Shown here: positions 46,789-58,716 of the stretch, in pieces | How positions within the stretch are numbered: position 1 is the stretch's first letter | Layout of the letters: each line of letters begins with the position of its first letter | From: Polytrichum commune | Taxonomy: Eukaryota > Streptophyta > Polytrichopsida > Polytrichales > Polytrichaceae | Length of the DNA stretch: 64,000 bases | Assembly: GCA_950295325.1 (NCBI GenBank) | Contig: OX485803.1 | Location: 24,924,001-24,988,000 of the forward strand | Direction: 5' to 3' | Notes under the pieces: generated by a model | Told to the model about the DNA's origin: nothing | The model's database searches: none | Seen by the model: only the letters and a program-made list of their open reading frames with translations | Made by a program: the position numbers and the translations under genes

Positions 46789-47093
46789 ACACCAAATATG
46801 ATATTTGGTGTCACTGATTCTAATTATCTTGCTAAATACTAATTGTAAATTTCTAATTATAGTGTCACCCACTCTAAATGTTAACCCAACATTATGTGTC
46901 ATTCCTTGTAATTTTTTGGGGGGATTATAGGTTTACAGTGTTGCAATTAATATCATTTACCAAGTGATTTTCATCCAAATGTCAAATCATCCATGACAAT
47001 ATTTGCTAACTTATTCATAAGAAGTGGCATCCGAAAAGTTACCATTGTGACAATAAATACCATATTACATTAAATATCATATTTAGTGTAGTC
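46789..47093. mobile_element. MITE, ACTACAC(C/T)AAATATGATATT family, copy 2
   Basis: Left end ACTACACCAAATATGATATT, right end complementary (AATATCATATTTAGTGTAGT). It abuts the truncated element on its left. Same family as 7200-7535. Confidence 0.65.
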
Positions 47094-49080
47094 TTGTGGA
47101 GTGAAAGAAGGCAAATTACATTGTACCACATTGATCTCACCATGCATATTCATGTCAACAATACTCACCTTTATTCACCTCAACTTCCAACGAGTGGACT
47201 TCCCTTTCAAAATATCACAAAAACGTATAGAGAATTTTTCTTTTATGAGGGTGGCCCACATCATTTGATTGAAGTTGACAACATATGGGCTCACAAAACA
47301 AAGGAAAATCTACTTTCCCTTCCTCAACCTCCTTTTCCTTCCTCTCTTCTTATTCTCTCTTCCTTTCTTCCTTTCTACGTTGTGCCTTTCCGTGGGACTT
47401 TCCTTGTCCACATGTACATTATGCTCATTGAAACTATAGTTCATGCCAAGATTGTGGATGTGTGTTCTATGGACAAAGTGGAGGCATGCATATATGAAAC
47501 AATGAAACCATGAACGAGAATAAAACGTATGCAACTATTGCATTGAATATCCCATTTTAGTGCGTGTGGTACAATTTTATGAAACACGCATTATTTTGCC
47601 AAATCTCAAACTTAATGAGATTTGAAATTTTTTTCCAATTGATACTAAATTCACATTGATTGAATGTTTGGGTAAATTTATTTTTTGGGCTGATTTTTTG
47701 AGGGACAAGGAGCGATGAGGTGCATTGATGACAACTACAAGCACACTCATTCTTTTAACTTCTAGCAAACACACATGGATGTAATGGGCGCCATCTCAAA
47801 AGTGAGTGTCTATTCCAAAATGGTTACTACTTCAAGTAAAATTCTATCAGTCAAATATTCAATTCAATCATCTTAATAAAGTTATCGGAGAGAAAGAGTT
47901 GTCTTTTCCTAAAGCTTTTAAAACTCCAACCTTGATCTTCCTCTTTTCAGAGGAATTTTCCTTTCTATCCTTCATCAAAATGAAGCAAGGGTGGGTGGGA
48001 TTTTCTTCATCACAAGTCTATTGCATCACTAAACAAAGCATCCAATATTGCGATTATGGATTTAATGCTATGTTTTATACATCTAGTAAGTTGTTTGGAA
48101 ATTCAAGAAGGGTTATGTATGCTTATCAAAGTAACTAGATACTTTGAAGTCAAAGCTTATAGCAAGGGATAATATAAAGGTATAAAATCAAGTACTATGA
48201 TATTATGATACATGTGTTGGTACCAAATGTTCATCATCTATGGCAACTAAGTTCAAAATATAGTCCAACAAATGACTACCATTTGTTCAATGCTTACATG
48301 TTAATGTTATGACCAAGTAATAAAGCAATGATTTGATATGTAGGCTTACATACCTCATTTTCTATTTGCTAGAGAGTAGTCACAATGTTTGAACTACTAC
48401 TATGAAATTTGTGTATACATCAAAGAACTAGTTAAAGCAACATAATGTCTGCTTTATTACTTAAAAAGTAATAACATAAAAGATCATTCAAACATGAGCA
48501 ATGCACTATTAATGATGTTCAAAGTGTGAAGAGCTAGCCTCACATGCACATGTGCCAACCCAAACATACAATTGTTTGTTAAAAGGGCGTTTGTCATGCG
48601 TCTTCGGCTAGGCTTGGTTGCAATCCATGTCACACATTTATCTGACCTATCAAGTTTATTGAGAAGTTGCAAACATTTACACTCAATACAAAGATACTAA
48701 GTATATAAACATGTTATATCGCCATATCATGTCACTTTCATGGACAGTAAGAATCTCATGTACACCAAACACCACATGCTAACACACTTAACACGTATCT
48801 ACTCAACCCCAATGAATAAACTAAGCCAAATATTCTCTCCCCCAAGCATATAACAAAATCTTGACATGGAGGTGTTTAGGTTTAAGTCCTAGTTTGGTAA
48901 GGTGCAATGACTGACTTGGGTCATGGAAACCCTAATTGTGGTGTGTGGTAACTTCCTTGTGCTAGTTAACTCATGGTTAAGTACAATGTAGTGTCTAATA
49001 TTGGTGCATATTCTATTAAGTATTCTTGACTTTGTAGTAAGTTAATCAATTTGTCAAGAGTTTCACACTTTACTATTTAT
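47094..49080. other. Intergenic, no gene assigned
   Basis: Frames at 47094-47513 and 47806-48138 (139 and 110 codons) are open but show no domain and an AT-driven composition. I see no repeat ends. Confidence 0.4.
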
Positions 49081-49083
49081 AAA

Positions 49084-49086
<3 letters not shown>

Positions 49087-49139
<53 letters not shown>
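49087..49139. repeat. (GA)n microsatellite, about 26 units
   Basis: Uninterrupted GA run. It produces the Arg-Glu repeat in the open frame there, which is not a gene. Confidence 0.97.
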
Positions 49140-49140
<1 letters not shown>

Positions 49141-49428
49141 CTTCACCTTGATCATAATCATGAGCTCATATGTGAACCTGGAATGGGTCTATGGAGCAGG
49201 ATTATGAGACAAGTGCTACTACCTCCTATTGGAGGTGGTCCCCTTTGGTATGCATGTAAGGAAGGGCTCCTTGGGGGTCCCTTTGTTAAAGGTTGTATAT
49301 TATTGTGTTGTGTGTTTATGTGAGCATGAAGGTGGGGGCTATTGTGGCAAGGTGTCCTTATTGGTTTCAACATGTGTTGAGTTCAATTCATGGGGGTTGG
49401 CATTGGGTGGTTGTCTATGCTAGTAAAT

Positions 49429-49715
49429 TGTTAAAGGTGGAGCATTAATAAAAGCGTACTACTAGAAGGAATTATAAAAGGTAGAGCATTAGGTTGTTCG
49501 TAGTCAATAAAAATGTAATGGAAGAGGCATGAGAAACAACAAGGTTAGAAAAGGCCACAATGTTGGTCCAGTAGGGATAAGAGTTATCCCATATTGTTTG
49601 TATGAACCAAATAAATGAAAACAGAAAGCAATAAAAGGCAAAGCAAGGAGAGCATGATACAATCTCACTCCAAGCATTGTTCATATGCCTTTGTGTATGT
49701 GTCTATGCTTGTGCA
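49429..49715 (+). repeat. Copia LTR fragment, same family as 25455-25671
   Basis: Starts TGTTAAAGGTGGAGCATTA and matches the copia 3' LTR at 25671-25455 read on the minus strand, down to TTGTGCAATCTCAT. The flanks show no convincing copia gag-pol, so it is a solo or truncated LTR. Confidence 0.65.
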
Positions 49716-50215
49716 ATCTCATTGGGCAACTTTTTTATAGGAGTCAACCTTGGGGTTTTTGTACTTAGGTGTATGGCTTTTATTGTTGCATTTAGGTGGA
49801 TAGTAAAGGGAGTTGGTGGTTTTCAATTTTTTTTTATGTTGAGTACGAATAAGGTGAGGTATTTGATGGCTATTAAGTGGATTTGTTGCATGCATGCATG
49901 GGTGGGCATGAGAATGGTATAGCAATGTTGCAATAAATTTGCTCATAGTGTTTGTCTGGACCTTCTTTAATGTCCACCGGAAGCATAGTGAGGGCGATGT
50001 ACCATCTAGCATCCTCCAATGTATTGACCAATAACTAGTTTTCCAATATTTATTTACGGTTGTATTGTTGATGTGCATCGCAATCATGGCAAAAGGTGAA
50101 TTTGATGAATTGTTTACTTGAGTTTTGACTTGTGCAATGGGTGGTATTTTGGAGGTCAGAGGGGGGAGGGGGGGGGGGGGGTTAGTGAGTTTTGACATTC
50201 ATTAGTAGGATGCAC

Positions 50216-51040
50216 GGGGAGGTCACTCCATTGTCAAGTTGAACACCACATACGAACAAAGTTTACTACCCCTATATTACATGCCATAGATAGTTTTGAA
50301 ATTTATGGTATTTTTTCTACATATACATAACTATTTGTAGTATCTTTTGTATATTTTTTTGAAATGTTTAGTCATCTTCACTTTTGTAGTATTTTTTTAG
50401 TTCAATTCTTCGTCATTCTAGCTAGAAACGGTATGTTTTATATAAAAAACAAATCATCAAATTTAGTTACCATTTTTTTACTATGTAATAGGTACCATGT
50501 ATATCTACTCATGAGAAAAGAAAAGAAAAATCATAAAATTTTGACCCATTTTGGTGATACTTTATGTAAAAAGTAGGATTTTTTACATGTAAAGTCTTCG
50601 CATGTGGTTGTTCAACTTTACAATGGAGTGACCTCACGGGGAGGTCACTTCATTGTCAAGTTGACACCACGTGCGGACAAAGTTTGCTACCCCTATATTA
50701 CATGCCATATATAATTTTAAAATTTATGATATTTTTTCTACATATACATAACCATTGATAGTATCTTTTTTATACTTTTTTGAAATTTTTAGTCATCTTT
50801 ATTTTTTTAGTAATTGTTTTAGTTCAATTTTGTGTCATTCTAGTTAGAAATGGTATGTTTTATGAAAAAAACAAATCATCAAATTTAGTTACCACTTTTA
50901 ATTATGTCATAGGTACTGTGTATATCTACTCATGAAAAATTTTTGATAAACTTTTGACCCATTTTGGTGGTGCAACTTACCAAAAGAAGATTTGTTTTGG
51001 TCGCACGTGGTGTTCAACTTGACAATGGAGTGATCTACCC
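50216..51040. mobile_element. Two adjacent copies of a GGGGAGGTCACTCC MITE
   Basis: Copy A 50216-50635 and copy B 50638-51040, head to tail, about 80% alike. Each begins GGGGAGGTCACT(C/T)CATTG and ends with the complement (CAATGGAGTGACCTC in A, CAATGGAGTGATCTACCC in B), giving ends of about 40 bp. The interiors share CTACCCCTATATTACATGCC and TTTTTTCTACATATACATAAC. A G-rich run (50161-50181) precedes the pair. Target duplication not clear. Confidence 0.7.
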
Positions 51041-53640
51041 GTGAGTGACCTTCCCATGGTAGGATGTCTCGTGTTCTGAAGTGGGAGAGGAGTTTATGAA
51101 TTTGTCAAACCATTTTATTGTGTCCGGTTGTTCAAATGCTGTAAATAGTGGGATTAATACAAATTGGGAGGAGGAGGAGCCATGTGTCAACAACTTGTAG
51201 TGGGCATAGGTGGCAAAGGATGGACGTTTGGTGGGCTAGATGTTTTGTTTCCTTTCATCGCCCATGGATTGGTTGTACCATATTTTGAGTGTTTATGCAA
51301 TTTGAACGTATGTACATTTGGGTGACGAGCAATACTTATTGGAAATGGTTAAGTGGATGAGGGGGTTGTTGAGCCAATTTGCAAACATATGGATATTGGG
51401 GTATAATCGTGGCCATGAGTTGGCGAGTGTATTCCATTTGTATGTAGGGTTTAAGTTGTCGGATGGGTGTGGTATGAGGGTGTTCTGTGAGTATTTTGGA
51501 GTCCCGGTATGAGGTTCGGGTTGCGTGCATTGGAGTTTTAGTTGGAAGATGCTTGTTTTGCATGCACCACCTTCAATGATTGGTAAGTATTTGGTGCATG
51601 CTTGGAGGTAGTTTGGAGGTTTGAGCAAACCTCATTCTATATTTTTTCATTGAAGCTCAAACTCATTTTGGCATGCCAAGAGATGCCAACATCAATTTGG
51701 CCCATGTTTGGCCCTCAGTGATCCAAAGTAGGTTGCTCTAAGTCATTCAAATTCAAAGACTGCCTTTGAGCATGCATGTTTGAGATTGTATTAATAACAA
51801 CCAATGGATTTTCATAGGGACCAACTCTTGATGAAAAATCACATTTAATAGAAGAATAGCTCTTCTATTAGTGGAAATGTGTACTTGCTACACCATTGCC
51901 ACCACATCCGATGCATAACGACCACCACCACATCCCATCACATCTCTTGCCACAAGCCCATGACAAGCCCACCACGCTAGTGTACAAGAAGGATAAAAAC
52001 AAAGAAAACACTTATTGATATATGAATATTAAGGAGCCTCTACCTTAGTCAAAGGAAGATTTCAATCATAGAACATGCTCTCTTCATTACACGTTGTGCT
52101 TTGTAATATCCTTAATGAATTGATAATTTGTCGATATTAACATGCACACATTGAACACACATTTTGGGAAGTTCATGTCACGTATAGAGTAACAATTGAT
52201 AGTGTAATAGTCATGCCTCTGTCATTATAGTTTTAATACCCTTCAGCTAGTTAGTTTCGAAACCTTCATTAATCGTCTTCTTATGTCAAGAAAGAAAGGA
52301 AAATAGCTTGAGTTAAATGAAGAGATTGAGGGCATGGAATGGGCAAAGTCATCTTGAAATGAAGTGGTAGGCCATAGCCATGACAAAGGATTAGAATGAG
52401 TGTAGAGAGTGAACAACATTGCCTTGAGGAAAATATTGTGACGAGAATATAGCATGTTAGGTCTACCACACCTTGTGAGGAAATAACAAAGAGTTGGCAG
52501 GCGAGGATGATAAGACTTAAGCATATTTTGGGCGGGCTAGAGGTTGTCAAAGACATTACTTTGAAAGGAGAAAGACCTTACTTTATTGGAGTAACTTTGT
52601 AACCAATGAAGATTCTTTGAGTATTCAAGATGGATTGAAGCATTTAACAAAGAATATAGCCTATCTTGATGATTTGTTGATGTAATGTTAACCCATGCAG
52701 GTGATTCTTGAGACAAGCTGCCAAAGACAAAGGTGGGTTACTTTAAGTGATAGCAAAATATCAAACCACATCCAAATATCAAATCCACCGCTCTACGACA
52801 TGATTTTTTTTGTGGGCAAGGGGCCCAATTTGGAGGTGGCATGTGGCTATGAGGTGCCAACTGTGTTGTATTGTGGATATTCTATAATGAAAAGCCAACT
52901 CGGTAGTATTTTATTTTACCCATGACCACTTTAGAGACATGACACAACCAATATTGGCATTAAACTTGGCTATCATTGACAAATGACCCATGTAGAATCT
53001 AGTAATGAAAAACTTACACTTATATTAAAATTACACAACATCGAACAATAAAAGAGTTCTTCCCTTGTAATACCATATTGGGAAGCAAAGCATCTTTGTT
53101 CATGGGTTCATGGGTCTAGATCAATACCTTCTTCAACTCCCTCTGTTTTCAATTATTTCAAAAAAAATTATTCCTAATTTGCAAACCTCCTTAAGCTTCT
53201 AATGCCCAAATACTTCAACTGGATGATTCCACAGAACTGAAGGTCTCCACATTACCCTCATCTACCTTAGGTGTAATGCATTCACCAATATTTGGTTTGC
53301 TTACAAAATTCCAGCATGGGTGTGTTGGACCCTTGGCCTTCAAAGCCCACCACACCATCTTGGTGCATTGGCAATGTTCGGTGCAAGTTTTCCTCCAAGT
53401 TCGTCCTAGGAAAAATAACACCACACATCCGGAATAACGCCTTTGTAATCAGTGGAACCTTTGGGCATTTCTCAACTTGTAGTTCTTTGGATGTTATGCC
53501 AAGCCATCCCAACTGGGCAGGGCAACCGTTCCTTCGAAATGAAAATTGAGGCCACAAAATTTGCACACTGCAACCAAAGGCGCCTTGTGCATGTCCAGTC
53601 TAGTTGACTCATATCAATCCGCACCCTCCCAAGACCATGG
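51041..53640. other. Degenerate, partly coding-like sequence, no gene assigned
   Basis: 51060-51260 reads in fragments (for example NAVNSGINTNWEEEEPCVNN, then stops). 51590-51870 matches the repeat in MSH4 intron 8. The minus frame at 53282-53566 (94 codons) has a mixed composition that looks once-coding, but no recognised family. Probably old transposons. Confidence 0.35.
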
Positions 53641-54990
53641 CAGTGTGGTGATATGGACCGGCTTCAATATGAAACTTGAGTGTAGATTTAATTTTGTGTC
53701 ATTTTATCGAGATTATAATTTTATTAGTTTATACGAAATAGATTACATAAGGTTCTTAGAATTTAAAATACAACATTTTATCAATTTATCAAGGATTCAT
53801 TATCAATTTGTAACGATTCAAATTAAATATGAATATGCATAATAATGAAGAGCACATAACAATATATTGCAGTTGAAGGTTAGAAGAATAGAAATGTTAG
53901 AGGGCAATAAATAACGAAAGAAGATAAGTTGAACTTACTATACCATGTGGCGGCCAAAGTCTAGCCACATTAGGGTCTCAAACCCTAGTGGACAAGGGTG
54001 TTTGTCCCTGGCCACCAAGGGTTTTTAATGCTAACCCTTGAGTAGAAGGGCAACAATTACCAAGCTATATAAAAGGGAGGTGAGAGGCAGAATAGTTATT
54101 TGGAGCTTGTAGCTTGGAGGCTTAGAACTTAGAGGCTTCGAGCTTTGCGGTCTCAAAGAGTTGCATATGACAATTTTTGGCGTGTGATGAAGAACATTGA
54201 CCAAGCTTTGGAGACCATTGAAGGCCACTACACTAAATAGGTAGATTAGTGTTAGATGAAGATTAGTGTTAGATGCAATAGTTACCTACAACACTAATTT
54301 TCAATTGATATTACAATTAGTGTTTGAATAGGGTTTGAACAAATTATACCTTTTACGAGGTTCTCATATTCTTCTTCCTTCAATTCTTCATTCCAAGATT
54401 TACAAAATATCATCTAACACTAAATGCGCTCATGTAAATATTTAAAGTTACTACTTGGTACAAATAATGTTAGAGTTGACATTTAGTGTTCTAACACTAT
54501 AGAGACAATTTACATTTAGCGTTTTCGTCGACTATTAGTGTTTCCAACACTAATCTACCTATTTAGTGTAGTGAGACACCTTGAATATAGCATTGGTGAA
54601 GGAAATGAGACATGAGAGAAAGAAGGCAAACGAGAGATGCAAGAAGGAAATATAAGTAATGCAAGCGGAACACGAATCATAGCATGAATGGATGAAAGAG
54701 CAATTTAAGTAAGATTTGGATGATGGGTGAGTTCAATAATGTAGTTTTGAGACGAAGATATGAATTTTAGATTTTCAATGTGAACTAAGTAATTTTTCGT
54801 GAGTGATTGGATTAGTATCCAACTTCTAAATAATAAATATTAAAGTTCCGTCATTTCATTTGTGAAGAAATAAGTTGACATTAGTATATTTCTGCATATT
54901 ACACATATTTAGACTACAAAACTATCATTACCGAAAGCCATGTAATTCTTAATAATCAAAAACTTTTTGACATATTTTTGGTGAGCTGAC
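53640..54990 (-). repeat. ~1-kb dispersed repeat, paralogue B, interrupted by a MITE
   Basis: Minus-strand match to 35430-36440. The MITE at 54226-54573 interrupts the alignment between AAGGTGTCT and GGCCTTCAATGG, whereas paralogue A runs through uninterrupted. Confidence 0.5.
54226..54573. mobile_element. CACTA-ended MITE with perfect 28-bp ends (348 bp)
   Basis: Starts CACTACACTAAATAGGTAGA and ends in the exact complement for 28 bp. The CACTA...TAGTG ends suggest the CACTA superfamily, though the expected 3-bp target duplication is not clear (GGC against AGA). The interior repeats TTAGTGTT words. The paralogous site at about 35785-35800 lacks it. Confidence 0.75.
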
Positions 54991-57900
54991 GTGTGTAAGT
55001 CTAGAGCGTAGTTTTTTTTTTTTTTTGAAAGAGATGGTGTTTAGATACGGAGTAATTAAGGAAAAAAGAAATCCCAAATTTTAAAGACAAATGCCAAACA
55101 TCTGATTATGTGCCAAAATAATTATTGGGACCAAAATATGGACAAATAAAATGAAGAGTACTTTGTTGTATGTAATGCAATAGTATGAACCACTCATGGA
55201 GGATAAATGTTGATTTTATGGATGCATTGCGCAAACGCGTTGATCTTTTAAGGAGAGAATGCATAATAATTTGAACTGTTATTTTTTAATGGATTGAAAA
55301 CATGTAAATCATATAACATTTTGTTCAAGCTATTTGCAACTACTTGTACATATATAGCTCTCATCTTGCAGTATTTTGTTAATTGCTATTCCTCGTAATC
55401 ATTCATAAACTTTGTTAGCAAATTGAATCAAAATCAATAACTCTAATATTGTTTTGCATCCATCACTAGCAAACAGAGTTTTTCCATATACAATGAAAAG
55501 AATGCAGGTGCAATGAAACCCAAGCAGGAACATCATATCTCAAACGATTGTATATCCACAATGACAACCTACCATCAAAGCCGCTTCATTTGTTGCTAAA
55601 CATACATATTGATTAGTATAATGTCATTGTAATCTTTTCAATAAGTTTTTTTTCTCTCTAATATACGTATTTTTCCATGTAGGATACTCACTTGCTAGCA
55701 ATTCTATGAAGGATATAGTCACAACTCCTTTTATTTTGGAATTCAAATAAAAATAATAAATTATCAATTTTGTTCCATAGTTTGGTGGGTCGATTTGTCA
55801 ATTATGAGAGGAATACCATGAGATTTTGATGCATTAGACTATTGTGCATGGTTAAGTTGATATTTTCATCAATTATATTCTTCATTGTGATAATTAGCAG
55901 TTACAATGTAAATTATAAAATTGGTTAGATGATTTTATATATGAAAACGACATAGATAGATGAAAGTGTAAACAAGGTTTATTAAAAAACTGTCAATAGA
56001 TTTCTTTAAGAGGCTAAGCTAAAATTAACTTACATCATTAGAGGATTGAGGTATTGGATAGGAGAATATCTTTAGATTCGAAAGTTATCTAAAAGAATAA
56101 AATGTGCTCACATGCCAAAACAATAGAACAATTAAATCAAGTTTGATTCATTAGTTGATTGCTAATTCTATCATTTGACCTAATAAAATGTGCCAAAAAT
56201 ATACATTTCTTAGTCTCTTTTAATACTACAAAATAAATCATTGATGAATCAATCAAGTCTTTGGAATGGGTATCTAAAACATGTAGATAGTGAGTGAAGC
56301 TACACCGAGGTGACTATAACGTGATAAAATGTAAATCAAGAAAAAATCTCAACCCCACTATTCGAGACAACTCTTTTAAAAGGGAGGTTCAACTTTGACT
56401 TCAATATCTCTTATTTCCGAATTTGGTCTCTCAAATCCGACTTGGAACCTTTAGAGGCTAACGCCTTCCATATTTCGACTCTCACCTTGTTTTATGTCAA
56501 CTCTTACCCTTAAGTTAAGGATGCACAACTTAGTTTTCTTTAACGTAATGTGATAATTAGAATTGTTAGCCCTTTAATATTTTAAGACATCATACGGCAT
56601 TTTGTTAAAGATATTGATATGATCTTATTTTTTAACATAAACACTATTTCCTTATGATAAGTTCATTCCTTATTATTTTTTGAACAATTCCATCTTCCTT
56701 AGTAGATTGACGACATTTAGTTTCCAAAAGGCATTTGATTAGTAAATGACCATGAGTCCGATAAACACAGTTGACTTCAAATACATGCTACAAATTATTT
56801 ATTTGAGTCTAATGCTTACAAATCTTGCACATATACATAGATTTTGAAATCTTCTTTCAAGAAAAAAAATTGCTTTGTTGCAAGTAAATTTCTACTAAGA
56901 AGTTATAGATGTTTTTATAAGATTGCTTAAACAACCATTTTCTAAAGCACAAATTGCATTCAAAGTCTTGTCATTGATTGATCTCAAGTTCATTTTCTAC
57001 AAACTTGATATTCCTTCTATCGCAATTAGTACAGACATCTACAATTGTGTTTAATAGTTATAGATATTCCCATAGGACAATCTTTCATTTAGTGTAGTTT
57101 CATCACAACGTACTATAATTATATTTTTCTATAAGTGTTATATACATAGTAGATCTTAAAGTTATTTTTCTTGTCCAAGTAGTATCATTTCATTAGAAAA
57201 AATTGACATGAGAAAGGTTTTTAAACTACCTCATGTCAAATTTTTCATGTAGGATTCCTCAGTCACAAATACTTGTAAGTTTTTCTTTATCTTATTTCGT
57301 GGATGAGAAACCAAAAGGCTACTAACTTTACCTTTGAACTATAGGATTTTCTTCAAAATTAATGCTTTGATATAGACCATAAAAATTCCAATGCAGCTAC
57401 GTCTATTGTATAGGATCCATATTCATCATTAAAGGGTTATGTGTTTTTAAGATCACGTATAAGGTGAGATTTGCAACTTGCGGTATGAATAATGAATGAG
57501 CAAAATCGTTGATACAAAGTTAAAGAACACATCCATACAGTTGGACCTTCTCTATAAGGTTATGGGTTTCATGTACGCATTTTGAAAGAAAATCTTAAGC
57601 AAAACTTCATATATTGAAGACAATATTAGTTTGCATGAATATTTTGTAGACGCGTTCATCTTATGAAAACTTATGATATGTTTAAGATAACATAACATAA
57701 TATGATCATTTCTATGAAGTGTAAACAAAACTTGTGATTGGCTTCATCAAAGACGATGTTTTGTTATCAACTTAATTAATAATGATTCATGCATACATAA
57801 TCATCTTGGTGAATTGGTGATACCTATACCAATTTTCTAAAAAATGTGATGCAATTTGCATTTTTTTTATGAATCATTTAAGTTTATTGCTTCTTAAATC

Positions 57901-58716
57901 AATATGGAAATAATTTTACTTTTTATTCAACTGGATGTTTTGTGTATATAGAGAAGAAACCATTTCAACAACTCTTATTTGGAGATGAACGTAATTTGAA
58001 TATTGAAAGTGAATGATTTCATGAAACCATTTCAGTGACTTTGATGGAAAAACCATTCAATGGTTGGGAGGTTGTCCATGAGTTTAATAGAGAACCAAAG
58101 GTAGAATGGTAAACCCATGTCCACTTTCCAAGACAACATTATAAACCAAACCTTGCACACTTCCCCCCCCCCCCAATTTTTTTTTTTTTTTACATAACGA
58201 ACCTCCAACCATGTGGTTAGGGGTTTATACTCCCGAGCTCCAAACAATGGTATGATCTCTAAAAATGGTAGGTTCTAATGGTTCCTTATTGAGTTCACAA
58301 CAGACCTTCCCAACCAGTGAGGGTTTTCCCAGCATAATTGTTGTATTCATGAAAATTATTGACTTTCAATCTTTGTATGGTGTATTTTACCAAAGCAAAG
58401 TTTTTAGGAATATTTATGCTCAAAATTGAAGTACAATGAAAAGTTTTCAATATGTCAATATTTGTTTTCAAAGCGTTTAACTTGATACATTTATTTTAAA
58501 ATTATATTTTATGAATTTATTTCAAATTTAGCATTTGTATCACAAAGATGATAAAGTATACATTATTTAAAATCTAGAAATAAAATGTAAAACTTGATAA
58601 ACTAAATGACAAGTTTTCAATTTTAATTTAAAATGTTGTTTACAATCTATACAAGTGATCAAATTATTTTATGCATCTTCAAATATGTCATAAGCACTCA
58701 TGAATTGAGCATATCC
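54991..58716. other. AT-rich intergenic region, no gene seen
   Basis: Very AT-rich with no frame of note and no motif I can support. A T run is at about 55013 and adjoining C and T runs at 58145-58190. Confidence 0.5.

Noticed and set aside
49051-49323. Open frame with a long Arg-Glu repeat
   Set aside because: The repeat is simply the translated (GA)n microsatellite.
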